Below, piece by piece: positions 27,412 to 35,823 of a stretch of 64,000 bases of DNA (positions within the stretch are counted from its first letter, which is position 1; the number at the start of each line of letters is the position of its first letter). Source of the stretch: Rhodobacteraceae bacterium Alg231-30 (lineage in GTDB: Bacteria > Pseudomonadota > Alphaproteobacteria > Rhodobacterales > Rhodobacteraceae). The translations under genes and the position numbers were made by a program. The notes below the pieces were generated by a model, which made no database searches, was not told the DNA's origin, and was given only the letters and a program-made list of their open reading frames with translations. Where the stretch lies: the NCBI GenBank assembly GCA_900143615.1, contig FREU01000001.1, positions 892,767 through 956,766 of the forward strand, written 5' to 3'.

Positions 27412-28167
27412 ATGGGACAGACATCTTTACCGAAACTTGGCCTAATCGGCTTTGGCGCCTTTGGGCGTTTAGTGGCACGCGAATTGGACGCGTTTTTTGA
27501 AATCTTTGTATGTGATCCGACTTACGCCGCTGCACGGCTGCCGGATGGGCGGCAGTTTCGCACTGTTGGTCTATCACAGGTGGCGGCCTGCGACGTGGTT
27601 GTGCTGGCCGTACCCGTGGCGCGTATGCCGCATTTGTGCCGCGAGCTTGCGCCGCTGTTGCGGCCCGGTACATTGGTGCTGGACGTGGGCTCTGTCAAAA
27701 TTGCGCCCATTCAGACAATGCTGTCAGAGCTGCCGGAGCATGTAGAGATCGTCGGCACGCATCCGTTGTTTGGACCGCAGAGCGCGCCACAAGGGGTGCA
27801 GGGCCGCAAGATAGTGATTTGCCCTGTGCGTGGCACGCGCTGGCGTAATATCGCGGCGTTGGCGCGTCGTTTGGGCATGACGGTTATCAAGTCTACGGCT
27901 GAGGACCACGACCGCGAGGCGGCGACGGTGCAGGGGTTGACCCATTTGATCGCCAAAGTGCTGAGTGACATGGGGCCGATGCCGCAGCATATGACCACCG
28001 CGAGCTTTGATTTGCTGCGCCAAGCCGTTGGGATGGTGCAAAATGATCCGCCGACAGTTTTACATGCCATTGAAACAGCCAACCCGTTTGCCGCCGAGGT
28101 GCGGGCGGCGTTTTTTGAGCGCGCGGAAGGGCTGCGTCAGAAGTTCGAGGCTGTGCCTGCTGAATAA
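27412..28167 (+). CDS. tyrA: Prephenate/arogenate dehydrogenase
   Basis: NAD(P)-dependent oxidative decarboxylation of prephenate or arogenate in tyrosine synthesis. The 251-residue product is a single-domain protein with the N-terminal Rossmann loop LIGFGAFGRLVARELD, a VGTHPLFGPQSAP segment with the catalytic His, and no ACT or chorismate mutase domain. AGGGA precedes the ATG. It ends at a strong terminator shared with gcrA. Prephenate versus arogenate preference cannot be decided here. Confidence 0.85.
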   Translation: MGQTSLPKLGLIGFGAFGRLVARELDAFFEIFVCDPTYAAARLPDGRQFRTVGLSQVAACDVVVLAVPVARMPHLCRELAPLLRPGTLVLDVGSVKIAPIQTMLSELPEHVEIVGTHPLFGPQSAPQGVQGRKIVICPVRGTRWRNIAALARRLGMTVIKSTAEDHDREAATVQGLTHLIAKVLSDMGPMPQHMTTASFDLLRQAVGMVQNDPPTVLHAIETANPFAAEVRAAFFERAEGLRQKFEAVPAE

Positions 28168-28182
28168 GCGGGTACGAAAAGA

Positions 28183-28212
28183 AAAACCCCCGACGATTAG
28201 GTCGGGGGTTTT
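28183..28212. terminator. Bidirectional intrinsic terminator
   Basis: AAAACCCCCGAC (28183-28194), a 6-base loop, and GTCGGGGGTTTT (28201-28212) form a perfect 12-bp stem with T-runs on both strands. It lies between the convergent tyrA and gcrA genes. Confidence 0.93.
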
Positions 28213-28233
28213 CCAATTCAGAATGTGTGGTGA

Positions 28234-28812
28234 TCAGCGCTTGCGATCGCGGCGAGTGCTCATTGGTTGGAAGGCGACGCCAACATGGGCTTCGCAATAA
28301 GGTTTACCAGCTTGTACGGGCAGACCGCAAAACCAGAAGTCCGGTGTCGCAGGGTCACCAACGGGCCATTTACAGGTGCGCTCGGTCAGCTCCATCAAGG
28401 TGAGCTTTTTGGCGGTCTTTTCAACTTCGTTGACCTTGGCCAGAGCTTCCGGGCTGATCTCGTTGGCGGACGGCTGCGGTGGCAGTGGTTGTCCGGCCGG
28501 AATGATCTGCTTGCGCAGCGACGTTGCCGTACGCGGGGCAACGGCTGGCTCGGTTTTCGGCTCAGGCTTGGCTTCGACCTTGGGCTTAGGCGGAGCCTTG
28601 GGCTTGGGCGCGGGTTTTGGCTTGGCGTCTACCTTGGGTTTGGCATCAGCCTTGGCACCACCGGTTGTGCGGTTTGACAGGCCGAGGCGGTGCACCTTGC
28701 CGATCACAGCGTTGCGGGTCACACCGCCAAGCTCTTTGGCGATCTGGCTGGCAGATTGGCCTTCGCCCCACATTTTTTTCAACAGCTCTACGCGTTCGTC
28801 GGTCCACGACAT
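28234..28812 (-). CDS. gcrA: GcrA cell-cycle regulator
   Basis: GcrA is an alphaproteobacterial sigma-70-associated transcription factor that acts at methylated GANTC promoters and works with CcrM and CtrA. The 192-residue product starts MSWTDERVELLKKMWGEGQS and has the DNA-binding helix-turn-helix ASQIAKELGGVTRNAVIGKV (about 20-40). A Lys/Pro/Ala-rich linker (about 52-95) follows, then a C-terminal domain with CKWPVGDPATPDFWFCG and PYCEAH, which binds RNA polymerase sigma factor. GAGGA precedes the ATG. Confidence 0.96.
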   Translation of the reverse strand: MSWTDERVELLKKMWGEGQSASQIAKELGGVTRNAVIGKVHRLGLSNRTTGGAKADAKPKVDAKPKPAPKPKAPPKPKVEAKPEPKTEPAVAPRTATSLRKQIIPAGQPLPPQPSANEISPEALAKVNEVEKTAKKLTLMELTERTCKWPVGDPATPDFWFCGLPVQAGKPYCEAHVGVAFQPMSTRRDRKR

Positions 28813-28952
28813 GGATGCATTCCTCAGCTCAAAAAGCGGCCCTCGGGGGACCGCCTCTGCAATTCTTGGTCAGGGACCTATTCTAATCACCACAGCCCGA
28901 GTTACAAGGCAGAGAATCAGTATCAGACAGAATCAGTAGACGGAGCGCGGGC

Positions 28953-29753
28953 ATGGATCAGCTGGAAATGGGTGTAAGGCGGTTTGGGCATGTGAATTGG
29001 CTGGGTTTGCGCACGCTGGCCTTGCGAGAAATCCTGCGATTCTCTGTGGTTTGGACGCAGACACTGCTGGCGCCTTTGGTGACAGCGGGTTTGTTTTTGC
29101 TCATTTTCTCGATCGCGGTAGGGCCGGGGCGCGGCGACGTGATGGGATTGCCGTTTATGGTGTTTCTTGCGCCGGGCATTTTGATGATGACAGTGATCCA
29201 GAATGCCTTTGCCAATACCTCTTCTTCGCTGGTGATCTCAAAGGTTCAGGGCAATATCGTTGACACGCTGATGCCACCCTTGTCGCCATTGGAACTGGTT
29301 CTGGGATATCTGGCTGGGGCGGTTGCAAGGGGTTTGGCAATTTCGCTGGTTCTGGGGATTGCGCTGTTTGCTGTGCTGGGCATCGGCATTGCGCATCCGC
29401 TCTGGACGCTGGTGTTTGTGATTTTGGGCGGTGCGCTTATGGGGGCGATTGGTATTCTGGCAGGCGTTGTTGCCAATAAGTTTGACCAGATGGCGGCCAT
29501 TACCAATTTTATCGTGACCCCATTGGCGTTTCTCTCAGGCACGTTCTATTCGGTAGAGGCATTGCCTCCGGTTTTGCAGAAAATCACCCATGTGAACCCG
29601 ATCTTTTATCTGATCGACGGAGCGCGGTTTGGGATTCTGGGGGTTTCCGATAGCGCCCCCGCATTAGGTCTGGCCGTGGTTCTGGCCGCTTTGGGGGCGA
29701 TTATCGCTCTGACATGGTGGATGTTTCGCACTGGCTATCGATTGAAAAGCTAG
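28953..29753 (+). CDS. ABC-2 type transporter permease
   Basis: This 266-residue membrane protein has six predicted transmembrane segments. The ABC-2 signature region LSGTFYSVEALPPVLQKITH precedes NPIFYLIDGARFG. Such permeases export polysaccharides, drugs or lipids together with an ATPase. No ATP-binding partner gene lies next to it, so it either pairs with an unlinked ATPase or has lost its local partner. GGAG precedes the ATG. It diverges from gcrA. Confidence 0.88.
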   Translation: MDQLEMGVRRFGHVNWLGLRTLALREILRFSVVWTQTLLAPLVTAGLFLLIFSIAVGPGRGDVMGLPFMVFLAPGILMMTVIQNAFANTSSSLVISKVQGNIVDTLMPPLSPLELVLGYLAGAVARGLAISLVLGIALFAVLGIGIAHPLWTLVFVILGGALMGAIGILAGVVANKFDQMAAITNFIVTPLAFLSGTFYSVEALPPVLQKITHVNPIFYLIDGARFGILGVSDSAPALGLAVVLAALGAIIALTWWMFRTGYRLKS

Positions 29754-29806
29754 AGCGTTTTCTGGGCTGTGATAGCGACGGGGGGCTTAGGTGCACGGCG
29801 TGGAGG

Positions 29807-29950
29807 CTAGCGCCAGAAGGCAACCCATTCCACCAATTCAAAGAACTTTTTAGCCAATAAAAGAACGGCTTCGCCGTCATTAAAGATCATGTCCGCACCA
29901 AGACCCGCGAGGATCAGCACAGCTAGGAAAACGGCAATAGGGTTGGTCAT
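29807..29950 (-). CDS. Small membrane protein, 47 residues
   Basis: A short reading frame of 47 codons begins MTNPIAVFLAVLILAGLGAD and ends VEWVAFWR. It has one N-terminal hydrophobic helix (about 4-20) followed by an amphipathic helix with Lys-Lys-Phe-Phe. The codon pattern, clean start and family resemblance to small roseobacter proteins near gap support it as real. It lies between the ABC permease and gap genes and is on the same strand as gap, 96 bases downstream of it. Function unknown. Confidence 0.68.
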   Translation of the reverse strand: MTNPIAVFLAVLILAGLGADMIFNDGEAVLLLAKKFFELVEWVAFWR

Positions 29951-30046
29951 GACGCATTGCGCCCCCGGATGGTGGTCATCGACATAGATATGCCTGACGA
30001 CGTCCGAGGGCGCAAGTTAAGTCGTTGGTAAGTCACCTAAGATCGA

Positions 30047-31045
30047 TCAGATGCGACCCATCAAAGCGGCCATGTCTGCCATGCGGGCCGAAAAGCCCCA
30101 TTCGTTGTCATACCATGCCAAAACACGCACCAGACGACCGCCGATAACTTTGGTCTGGTCTGCGGCAAAGATCGAGCTTTCGGTGGTGTGGTTGAAATCA
30201 ACCGACACCAGCGGCGCGTCGCTATACCCGAGAACACCTTTGAGCGAACCTGCGGCAGCTTCGGCCATGGCGGCGTTCACTTCAGCTTCGGTCACATCAC
30301 GGCTGGCGGTGAAGGTCAGATCAACAGCCGACACATTTGGGGTGGGCACGCGAATGGCAGAACCGTCCAATTTACCTTTGAGTTCGGGGAGAACTTCTCC
30401 GAGTGCTTTTGCCGCCCCCGTGGAAGTCGGGATCATCGACATCGCGGCGGCGCGGGCGCGGTAAAGATCGTTGTGACGACGGTCCAGAGTGGGTTGATCA
30501 CCAGTATAGGCGTGGATCGTGGTCATGATGCCTTGCTCGATACCAAAGGTGTTGTTGAGAACCTTTGCCACTGGTGCGAGGCAGTTTGTGGTGCACGACC
30601 CGTTTGAGATCATATTGTCATTGGCTTCCAGACGATTGTCGTTCACGCCAAACACGATGGTTTTCTGAACGTTCTTCGCAGGGGCCGAGATCAGCACTTT
30701 CTTGGCACCTTGCTCAAGGTGCTTGGCAGCTTTTTCGCCATCGTTGAAATTGCCGGTACATTCCAGAACCACATCCACACCGCTCCAGTCGAGCTCGTCC
30801 ATGTTATAGGTCGAGAACATGCGGATCGGGCCTTGGCCGACGTCCAACGTGCCGTTGCCAGCAATCACTTCGTTTTTGAAGCGGCCATGTATGCTGTCAT
30901 ACCGGATCAAATGCGCCGCGGTTTCCAGCGGGCCGGTTGCGTTGACTTTGACGACGCGGACGTCGTCGCGGGCTTCTTCTGCAATATGCATAAGGGTACA
31001 ACGGCCGATGCGGCCAAACCCGTTGATGCCAACTGTGACAGTCAT
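30047..31045 (-). CDS. gap: Glyceraldehyde-3-phosphate dehydrogenase, type I
   Basis: Converts glyceraldehyde-3-phosphate, NAD(P)+ and phosphate to 1,3-bisphosphoglycerate in glycolysis or gluconeogenesis. The 332-residue product has the N-terminal Rossmann loop VGINGFGRIGRCT, the catalytic Cys in SNGSCTTNCLAPV, and the C-terminal AWYDNEWGFSARM. GGAG lies seven bases before the ATG. Three GTTAGCGCTAAC-like sites upstream (31143-31207) suggest control by a LacI-family carbon regulator such as CceR. Confidence 0.96.
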   Translation of the reverse strand: MTVTVGINGFGRIGRCTLMHIAEEARDDVRVVKVNATGPLETAAHLIRYDSIHGRFKNEVIAGNGTLDVGQGPIRMFSTYNMDELDWSGVDVVLECTGNFNDGEKAAKHLEQGAKKVLISAPAKNVQKTIVFGVNDNRLEANDNMISNGSCTTNCLAPVAKVLNNTFGIEQGIMTTIHAYTGDQPTLDRRHNDLYRARAAAMSMIPTSTGAAKALGEVLPELKGKLDGSAIRVPTPNVSAVDLTFTASRDVTEAEVNAAMAEAAAGSLKGVLGYSDAPLVSVDFNHTTESSIFAADQTKVIGGRLVRVLAWYDNEWGFSARMADMAALMGRI

Positions 31046-31403
31046 GGTGATCTCCTGACTCGCGAAAATTGGTTCGTATTTGATGTTTCCTATAGGCGAC
31101 AGGCGGCTTCAACGGAACCCGAAAGGCCGTTGTAAATGAAAGTGTTAGCGATAAACGTGGCAAGGTTGCCCTTGGTGGCGCTAACGATTTTTCGGGGTTA
31201 GCGCTGACAGGCGGCTCGTAGCGCGAATCGTTGTTCTTTCCGGAGTGTGCAAGGGGTCGTTTCTTGGGCTGCAATCGGTCGCCACCTTCGCGTTCTGGCG
31301 AGTTCACGATCTGGTGACGCAACGTGCATGAAGATTGGCGCGATCTGCAAGGATCGAGCGGTTTGTAGGGCGTAGTGTTGTAGAGCAGTTACAGGAGGCG
31401 CGA
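31046..31403. promoter_or_regulatory. Divergent promoter region with palindromic operator-like sites
   Basis: This 358-base gap separates gap from the divergent oxidoreductase genes. Three sites resemble GTTAGCGCTAAC: GTTAGCGATAAA at 31144-31155 (10 of 12), GGTGGCGCTAAC at 31174-31185 (9 of 12) and GTTAGCGCTGAC at 31197-31208 (11 of 12). The last two also form an 8-bp inverted repeat, GCGCTAAC and GTTAGCGC. The spacing places them 95-165 bases upstream of gap. The ribosome-binding site ACAGGAGGCG of the next gene ends the region. Confidence 0.55.
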
Positions 31404-31862
31404 ATGCAACTGGTCGTAGACGGTAAGTCGCATGTGGTGGATGTCGAAGAGGACATGCCGCTATTGTGGGTTTTAAGAGATGAGCTTGGTATCAAGGGCG
31501 TCAAATATGGATGCGGTGTCGCAGCTTGCGGCGCGTGCACTGTGCATATCGACGGTGTTGCTGTGCGGTCCTGCCAAACCTTTGTCAGCGATGTGGATGG
31601 CCCAGTGACCACAATCAACGGCTTGGGCACACCAGACGCAATGCACGCGGTGCAGGAAGCTTGGGTGGAACATCAGGTTGCGCAATGTGGCTACTGTCAG
31701 TCAGGCCAGATTATGCAGGCGGCCTCGCTGCTGGCAGAAACTCCCGCGCCAACGGATGGCGATATTGACGATGCGATGATGGGCAACCTGTGTCGTTGCG
31801 GGACCTATCCGCGCATTCGGGCAGCGGTAAAGACCGCCGCGCAGAAACTCAAGGAGGCCTGA
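31404..31862 (+). CDS. (2Fe-2S)-binding subunit of a molybdenum hydroxylase
   Basis: This 152-residue electron-transfer subunit resembles IorA (isoquinoline 1-oxidoreductase). The N-terminal plant-type [2Fe-2S] site is [16 protein letters not shown], with the fourth Cys in SCQTF. The C-terminal four-Cys cluster is CGYCQSGQ and [11 protein letters not shown]. An earlier in-frame start at 31335 exists, but GGAGG directly precedes the ATG at 31404. The large subunit gene follows three bases after its stop. Confidence 0.93.
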   Translation: MQLVVDGKSHVVDVEEDMPLLWVLRDELGIKGVKYGCGVAACGACTVHIDGVAVRSCQTFVSDVDGPVTTINGLGTPDAMHAVQEAWVEHQVAQCGYCQSGQIMQAASLLAETPAPTDGDIDDAMMGNLCRCGTYPRIRAAVKTAAQKLKEA

Positions 31863-31865
31863 GGC

Positions 31866-34106
31866 ATGGCAAGTCTTGGAAAAATCGCGCGTCGTACGTT
31901 TTTGGTTGGCGCAGCAGCGGTTGCTGGCGGCGTGGCGTTTGGCGTTTACAAAGTGCGCACACCTTATGACAATCCGCTGGAAGCCGATCTGGCAGATGGG
32001 GCCGCGACCTTTAACCCTTGGGTCTTGATTGACGCTGACAAAATCACGCTGATTGGACCGCATGGCGATAAAGGGCAGGGGATTATGCACACCCAAGCTG
32101 CGTTGATTGCTGAAGAGATGGATATCCAACTGGATCAGTTTGAAACGTCTTTTGGCAAGCCGGACAAAGCCTATTGGAACACCGCTATGGCGGATGATGG
32201 TGTGCCGTTTATGTTCACCGACCGCAGCTTTCCGGCGGAATCCATGCGCACCATTATGGGTGGCGCGCTCAAGCTGTTGGGACTACAGGGCACGGGCGGC
32301 TCAAGTGCGGTGCCCGATAGTTTCGTGAAACTGCGCGAAGCAGGCGCGATGGCGCGTGAAACGCTTAAACTGGCAGCGTCTAACCGTTCGGGTATACCCG
32401 TAGCACAGCTTAAAACAGCGCGTGCCGCAGTGCAGCTGCCGGACGGGCGTGAGATCAAATACACCGAATTGGCAGCGGATGCAGCCAGCCTTACGCCGGT
32501 TACTGATGTGGTTTTACGCGATCCAAGTGAGTGGCGTTTGCTGGGCAAGTCGATGCCACGGCTGGACATGGTGGCAAAGTCCACAGGGACGCTCGAGTAT
32601 GGCATAGATGTAGAGGTCGAAGGCGCGTTGAACGCGACGGTGGTGTGCAATCCCCGTCAGGGCGGAGCGCTAAACAGCTATGACGCCTCTGCTGCCGAAA
32701 CCATGCGGGGCGTTAAAAAGATTGTTGAGGTCACCGGCGGTGTCGCTGTGGTTGCGGATAACACTTGGCGCGCTATTCAGGCCGCTTTGATGATCGACTT
32801 TGACTGGGGCGAAGCACCGTATCCTGCGGAGCAAGACGGTCATTGGCAGGTTATTTCACAGTCGTTTAAGGACGACCATCTCGACAAAGAATGGCGCAAC
32901 GATGGGGATGTGGCCGCGGCGATGGCCGAAGGATCAGCGGTTGAGGCTGAATACCGTGTGCCATACGTCGCACATGCTCCGCTTGAGCCATTGAATGCAA
33001 CGGTTTTGGTTGAAGACGATAAAGTGACTGTTTGGACTGGCCATCAAATGCCACGCATGTTGCAACAACAGGTTGCTGCTGTGACAGGCCACAAGCCGGA
33101 TCAGGTTGATTTCCGCAATCACTATATGGGCGGCAGCTTTGGTCACAGGTTGGAATTCGGGCACGTCACGTTGGCCGCCGAGGTGGCCAACCAGATGCGC
33201 GGAACGCCGATCAAATTGACCTATAGCCGCGAAGAAGACTTTGCCCATGATTACCCGCGCCATATCGGCATGGCCCGTGGTGGCGGCGCGGTCAAAGACG
33301 GGAAGGTTGTGGCGATGGATCTAGGTGTCGCAATGCCATCGGTGATCAATTCGCAAATGGGACGAGCAGGCATTTCGGTGCCTGGACCGGACACACAAAT
33401 CTCGGCAGGGGCGTGGAACAATCCCTATTCGCTGGAGAATTTCCGTATGCGCGCCTATCGCGTGCCGGAATTGGCACCTACATCGTCTTGGCGCTCGGTT
33501 GGGGCCTCGGCGGGGGGCTTTTTCTTTGACAGCCTGCTGGATGAGCTGATCCATGCCGCCGGCGCTGATCCGTTGGAAGAACGGATTCGGTTGATGCAGC
33601 ACGATGTCAGTCGCAAGGTTCTGGAAGCCGTTGGCGAGATGTCAAACTGGGGTAGCCCGTTGGCGTCGGGCAAAGGGCGTGGCGTGGCATTTGTCGAAAG
33701 CTTTGGTGTGCCGACTGCCGAAGTGATCGAAGTGACCAACTCGGAAGACGGTATTCGGATCGATAAGGTCTGGGTCGCGGCAGATGTGGGGCAGGTGGTT
33801 GATCCTGTAAACTTTGAAAACCTTGTGCAGGGCGGCGTCGTCTTTGGGCTAGGGCATGCGATGAATAGTGAAATCACCTATTCAGACGGTATGGCAGAGC
33901 AAGCCAATTACTTTGATGCGGAAGGTATGCGGATGAACCAATGCCCGGAGATTTTTGTCAAAGGGCTTGAAAACAACCCCGAGGTGCGTGGAATTGGCGA
34001 GCCGCCAGTGCCTCCAGCCGCTCCGGCTTTGGCAAATGCAATCTTTGCAGCCACCGGACAACGCATCCGTGAATTGCCGCTCTATAACCACATTGGTTTT
34101 GCGTAA
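31866..34106 (+). CDS. Molybdopterin-binding subunit of aldehyde/isoquinoline-type oxidoreductase
   Basis: The 746-residue molybdenum-cofactor subunit resembles IorB. It starts with a twin-arginine signal (ARRTFLVGAAAVAGGVAFGV), so the folded complex is probably exported with its FeS partner. Xanthine dehydrogenase-family segments include GGSFGHRLE, SWRSVGASAGGFFFDS and RGIGEPPVPPAAPALANAIF near the C-terminus, with the catalytic Glu likely in GIGEP. Substrate unknown; N-heterocycles or aldehydes are usual for this class. No cytochrome or MocA/XdhC-type maturation gene is adjacent. Confidence 0.9.
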   Translation: MASLGKIARRTFLVGAAAVAGGVAFGVYKVRTPYDNPLEADLADGAATFNPWVLIDADKITLIGPHGDKGQGIMHTQAALIAEEMDIQLDQFETSFGKPDKAYWNTAMADDGVPFMFTDRSFPAESMRTIMGGALKLLGLQGTGGSSAVPDSFVKLREAGAMARETLKLAASNRSGIPVAQLKTARAAVQLPDGREIKYTELAADAASLTPVTDVVLRDPSEWRLLGKSMPRLDMVAKSTGTLEYGIDVEVEGALNATVVCNPRQGGALNSYDASAAETMRGVKKIVEVTGGVAVVADNTWRAIQAALMIDFDWGEAPYPAEQDGHWQVISQSFKDDHLDKEWRNDGDVAAAMAEGSAVEAEYRVPYVAHAPLEPLNATVLVEDDKVTVWTGHQMPRMLQQQVAAVTGHKPDQVDFRNHYMGGSFGHRLEFGHVTLAAEVANQMRGTPIKLTYSREEDFAHDYPRHIGMARGGGAVKDGKVVAMDLGVAMPSVINSQMGRAGISVPGPDTQISAGAWNNPYSLENFRMRAYRVPELAPTSSWRSVGASAGGFFFDSLLDELIHAAGADPLEERIRLMQHDVSRKVLEAVGEMSNWGSPLASGKGRGVAFVESFGVPTAEVIEVTNSEDGIRIDKVWVAADVGQVVDPVNFENLVQGGVVFGLGHAMNSEITYSDGMAEQANYFDAEGMRMNQCPEIFVKGLENNPEVRGIGEPPVPPAAPALANAIFAATGQRIRELPLYNHIGFA

Positions 34107-34111
34107 TGTGA

Positions 34112-34879
34112 TTAAGGGAGATCGCGGAATTGGGGCGGACGTTTTGCAAAAAACGCCGCCCTGCCTTCTTGCGCGTTTGCACTTTGCATAAGGTCAGGCT
34201 GGCGATCCCGCTCGTAATCAAGCGCGGTATCTAGTCTGCCGCTGTCAAATGCTTTAATCGCGCGCAGGGCATCTGGCGACAGCGTTTGGATGTGTTCGGC
34301 CAGCCCCAAAGCGCTTTGCAGCGCGCTGCCATCGTCGCAAATCTGATCAATAAGCCCCATGTCCAGCGCATCTTGGGCCGCGACGGGACGTGCATAAAGC
34401 ATGATCTGCCGCGCGCGCGCCTGCCCGATGCGCATCGGTAAAGAGGCGAGGAGGCCATAGTCTGGCATCAAGCCAATTTTTGGAAAGGCTGACATGAAAC
34501 GTGCTGATTTTGCTGCAATAACAGTGTCACAAAGCGCCGCCAGCCCCAGCCCCGCACCTGCGGCCCATCCTTCGACAGCTGCAATCACCGGTACAGACGC
34601 GCCGGTGATCTGGTTGGCCAAAAGCTTGACCTGTTCAAAGTTGATGCGCTTGGCGCGCTGCGGAGCGTCCATCGCCTTGATGTCGCCTCCTGAGCAAAAG
34701 TTGCTGTCTGCGCCTGTTAGAATGATCGCGCGCAGTGACGTATCTGCCTCGGCTTCCTGCAAAGTCGCGCTGAGTGCTGCGCGCATTTCGGCGCTGATCG
34801 GGTTTAAACGATCCGGATCATTCAGGGTCACTATCAGGGCCGGACCTTTGCGTTCTTGCAAAACGGGGGGCGATTTCAT
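34112..34879 (-). CDS. Enoyl-CoA hydratase/isomerase family protein
   Basis: The 255-residue crotonase-fold enzyme has NFCSGGDIKAM and the oxyanion-hole loop AAVEGWAAGAGLGLAALCD, typical of enoyl-CoA hydratases. At the usual first catalytic Glu region there is ARFMSAFPKIGLMPDYGLLA, where Asp replaces a common Gly/Glu, as in isomerase-like PaaG or PaaB members. The exact reaction is therefore uncertain. GGAG lies nine to ten bases before the ATG. It is convergent with the molybdenum hydroxylase gene, with a five-base gap. Confidence 0.87.
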   Translation of the reverse strand: MKSPPVLQERKGPALIVTLNDPDRLNPISAEMRAALSATLQEAEADTSLRAIILTGADSNFCSGGDIKAMDAPQRAKRINFEQVKLLANQITGASVPVIAAVEGWAAGAGLGLAALCDTVIAAKSARFMSAFPKIGLMPDYGLLASLPMRIGQARARQIMLYARPVAAQDALDMGLIDQICDDGSALQSALGLAEHIQTLSPDALRAIKAFDSGRLDTALDYERDRQPDLMQSANAQEGRAAFFAKRPPQFRDLP

Positions 34880-35076
34880 AAGGGGGGCTCCTGATCAAAA
34901 TACGACTGCCACTTTATGATGCAAATGCGCAAATCCAAGCCAATTTTCGCAAAATGAACGTGACGTAGCAATGGAAGATCGCCGCTATTTGGCATCAAGG
35001 TGTCACAAATCAGCAACTGGCAATTTCAGGTTGCGCTGAATAAGGTGACCTTAGGTCAATGAGCCGATGGGGAAAG

Positions 35077-35463
35077 ATGACTGAAATCAGAAAGATCCTG
35101 CACGTCGAAGACGATGAGGATATCCGCGAAATAGCGCTGCTATCATTGGCAGAGCTGGGTGGATTTGAAGTATTGCAATGCGCCAGCGGGCAAGATGCGC
35201 TCCGAAAAGCAGAAGCTTTTGGGCCGGATGTTTTCCTATTAGATATGATGATGCCTGGTATGACGGGCATCGAAACGCTGTATGCGCTGCGCGAAATCGC
35301 ATCCCTTTCCGCAACACCTGCTATTTTTATGACGTCAAAAAATGTGGCCAAGGAACATCAGGATGTGATTCAGAGTCAAGCGGTGGGAGCGATTCAAAAG
35401 CCGTTTGATCCCATGGCGCTGGCAGAGCAAATTCGCAACATCGCGGCGGAAGTCGCATCATGA
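35077..35463 (+). CDS. Single-domain response regulator
   Basis: The 128-residue product is a lone receiver domain: HVEDDEDI holds the acidic pocket, the phosphoacceptor is the Asp in VFLLDMMMPGMTG (about D56), the switch Ser/Thr is in FMTSKN, and the Lys is in AIQKPFDP. There is no output domain, so it likely acts as a phosphate shuttle or protein-binding switch, as CheY or Spo0F do. GGGGA lies four bases before the ATG at 35077; an earlier ATG at 35059 is an alternative. It overlaps the 3' end of the convergent Hpt gene by six bases. Confidence 0.9.
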   Translation: MTEIRKILHVEDDEDIREIALLSLAELGGFEVLQCASGQDALRKAEAFGPDVFLLDMMMPGMTGIETLYALREIASLSATPAIFMTSKNVAKEHQDVIQSQAVGAIQKPFDPMALAEQIRNIAAEVAS

Positions 35464-35796
35464 TCTGGCGGAGGCCTGCCGTAGTTTTTCAGTGAGCAGG
35501 TCAGTCGCAACCAGCAGTTCGTTAATGTGCTTTTCGCTCAATGTTTCAGCGCGTCGTTTGTCAAGTTGTGAGGAAATTGCTTCAGCCAATTGCCCAATTC
35601 CGTGCAACCCATAGGTGCCGCTTATACCCGCAAGTTTGTGGGTCTCAAAATAGAGAGCCTCAAGCGTTGTTGCGCAGGCTCCGTTCATCATCAGGTTGCT
35701 CACCAGCTCTTCAAGCTCGGCCTCCCGTTTGGGAAGGCCGGCGATGAAATGACCGCGCAGTTTTTCAAATTTAGTTTGGTGTTCTGAGGGAAACAC
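35458..35796 (-). CDS. Histidine phosphotransfer (Hpt) protein
   Basis: This 112-residue four-helix protein has the phosphorylated His in ETHKLAGISGTYGLHGIG (H53), matching the Hpt HxxxG pattern. It begins at a GTG with AGGAG nine bases upstream. It is 27 bases downstream... in coding order, after the histidine kinase gene, and convergent with a single-domain response regulator. A phosphorelay from the kinase through Hpt to one of the two local receivers is inferred. Confidence 0.86.
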   Translation of the reverse strand: MFPSEHQTKFEKLRGHFIAGLPKREAELEELVSNLMMNGACATTLEALYFETHKLAGISGTYGLHGIGQLAEAISSQLDKRRAETLSEKHINELLVATDLLTEKLRQASARS

Positions 35797-35823
35797 AGGT
35801 TCGTACTCCTAAAAAACGTGGAC

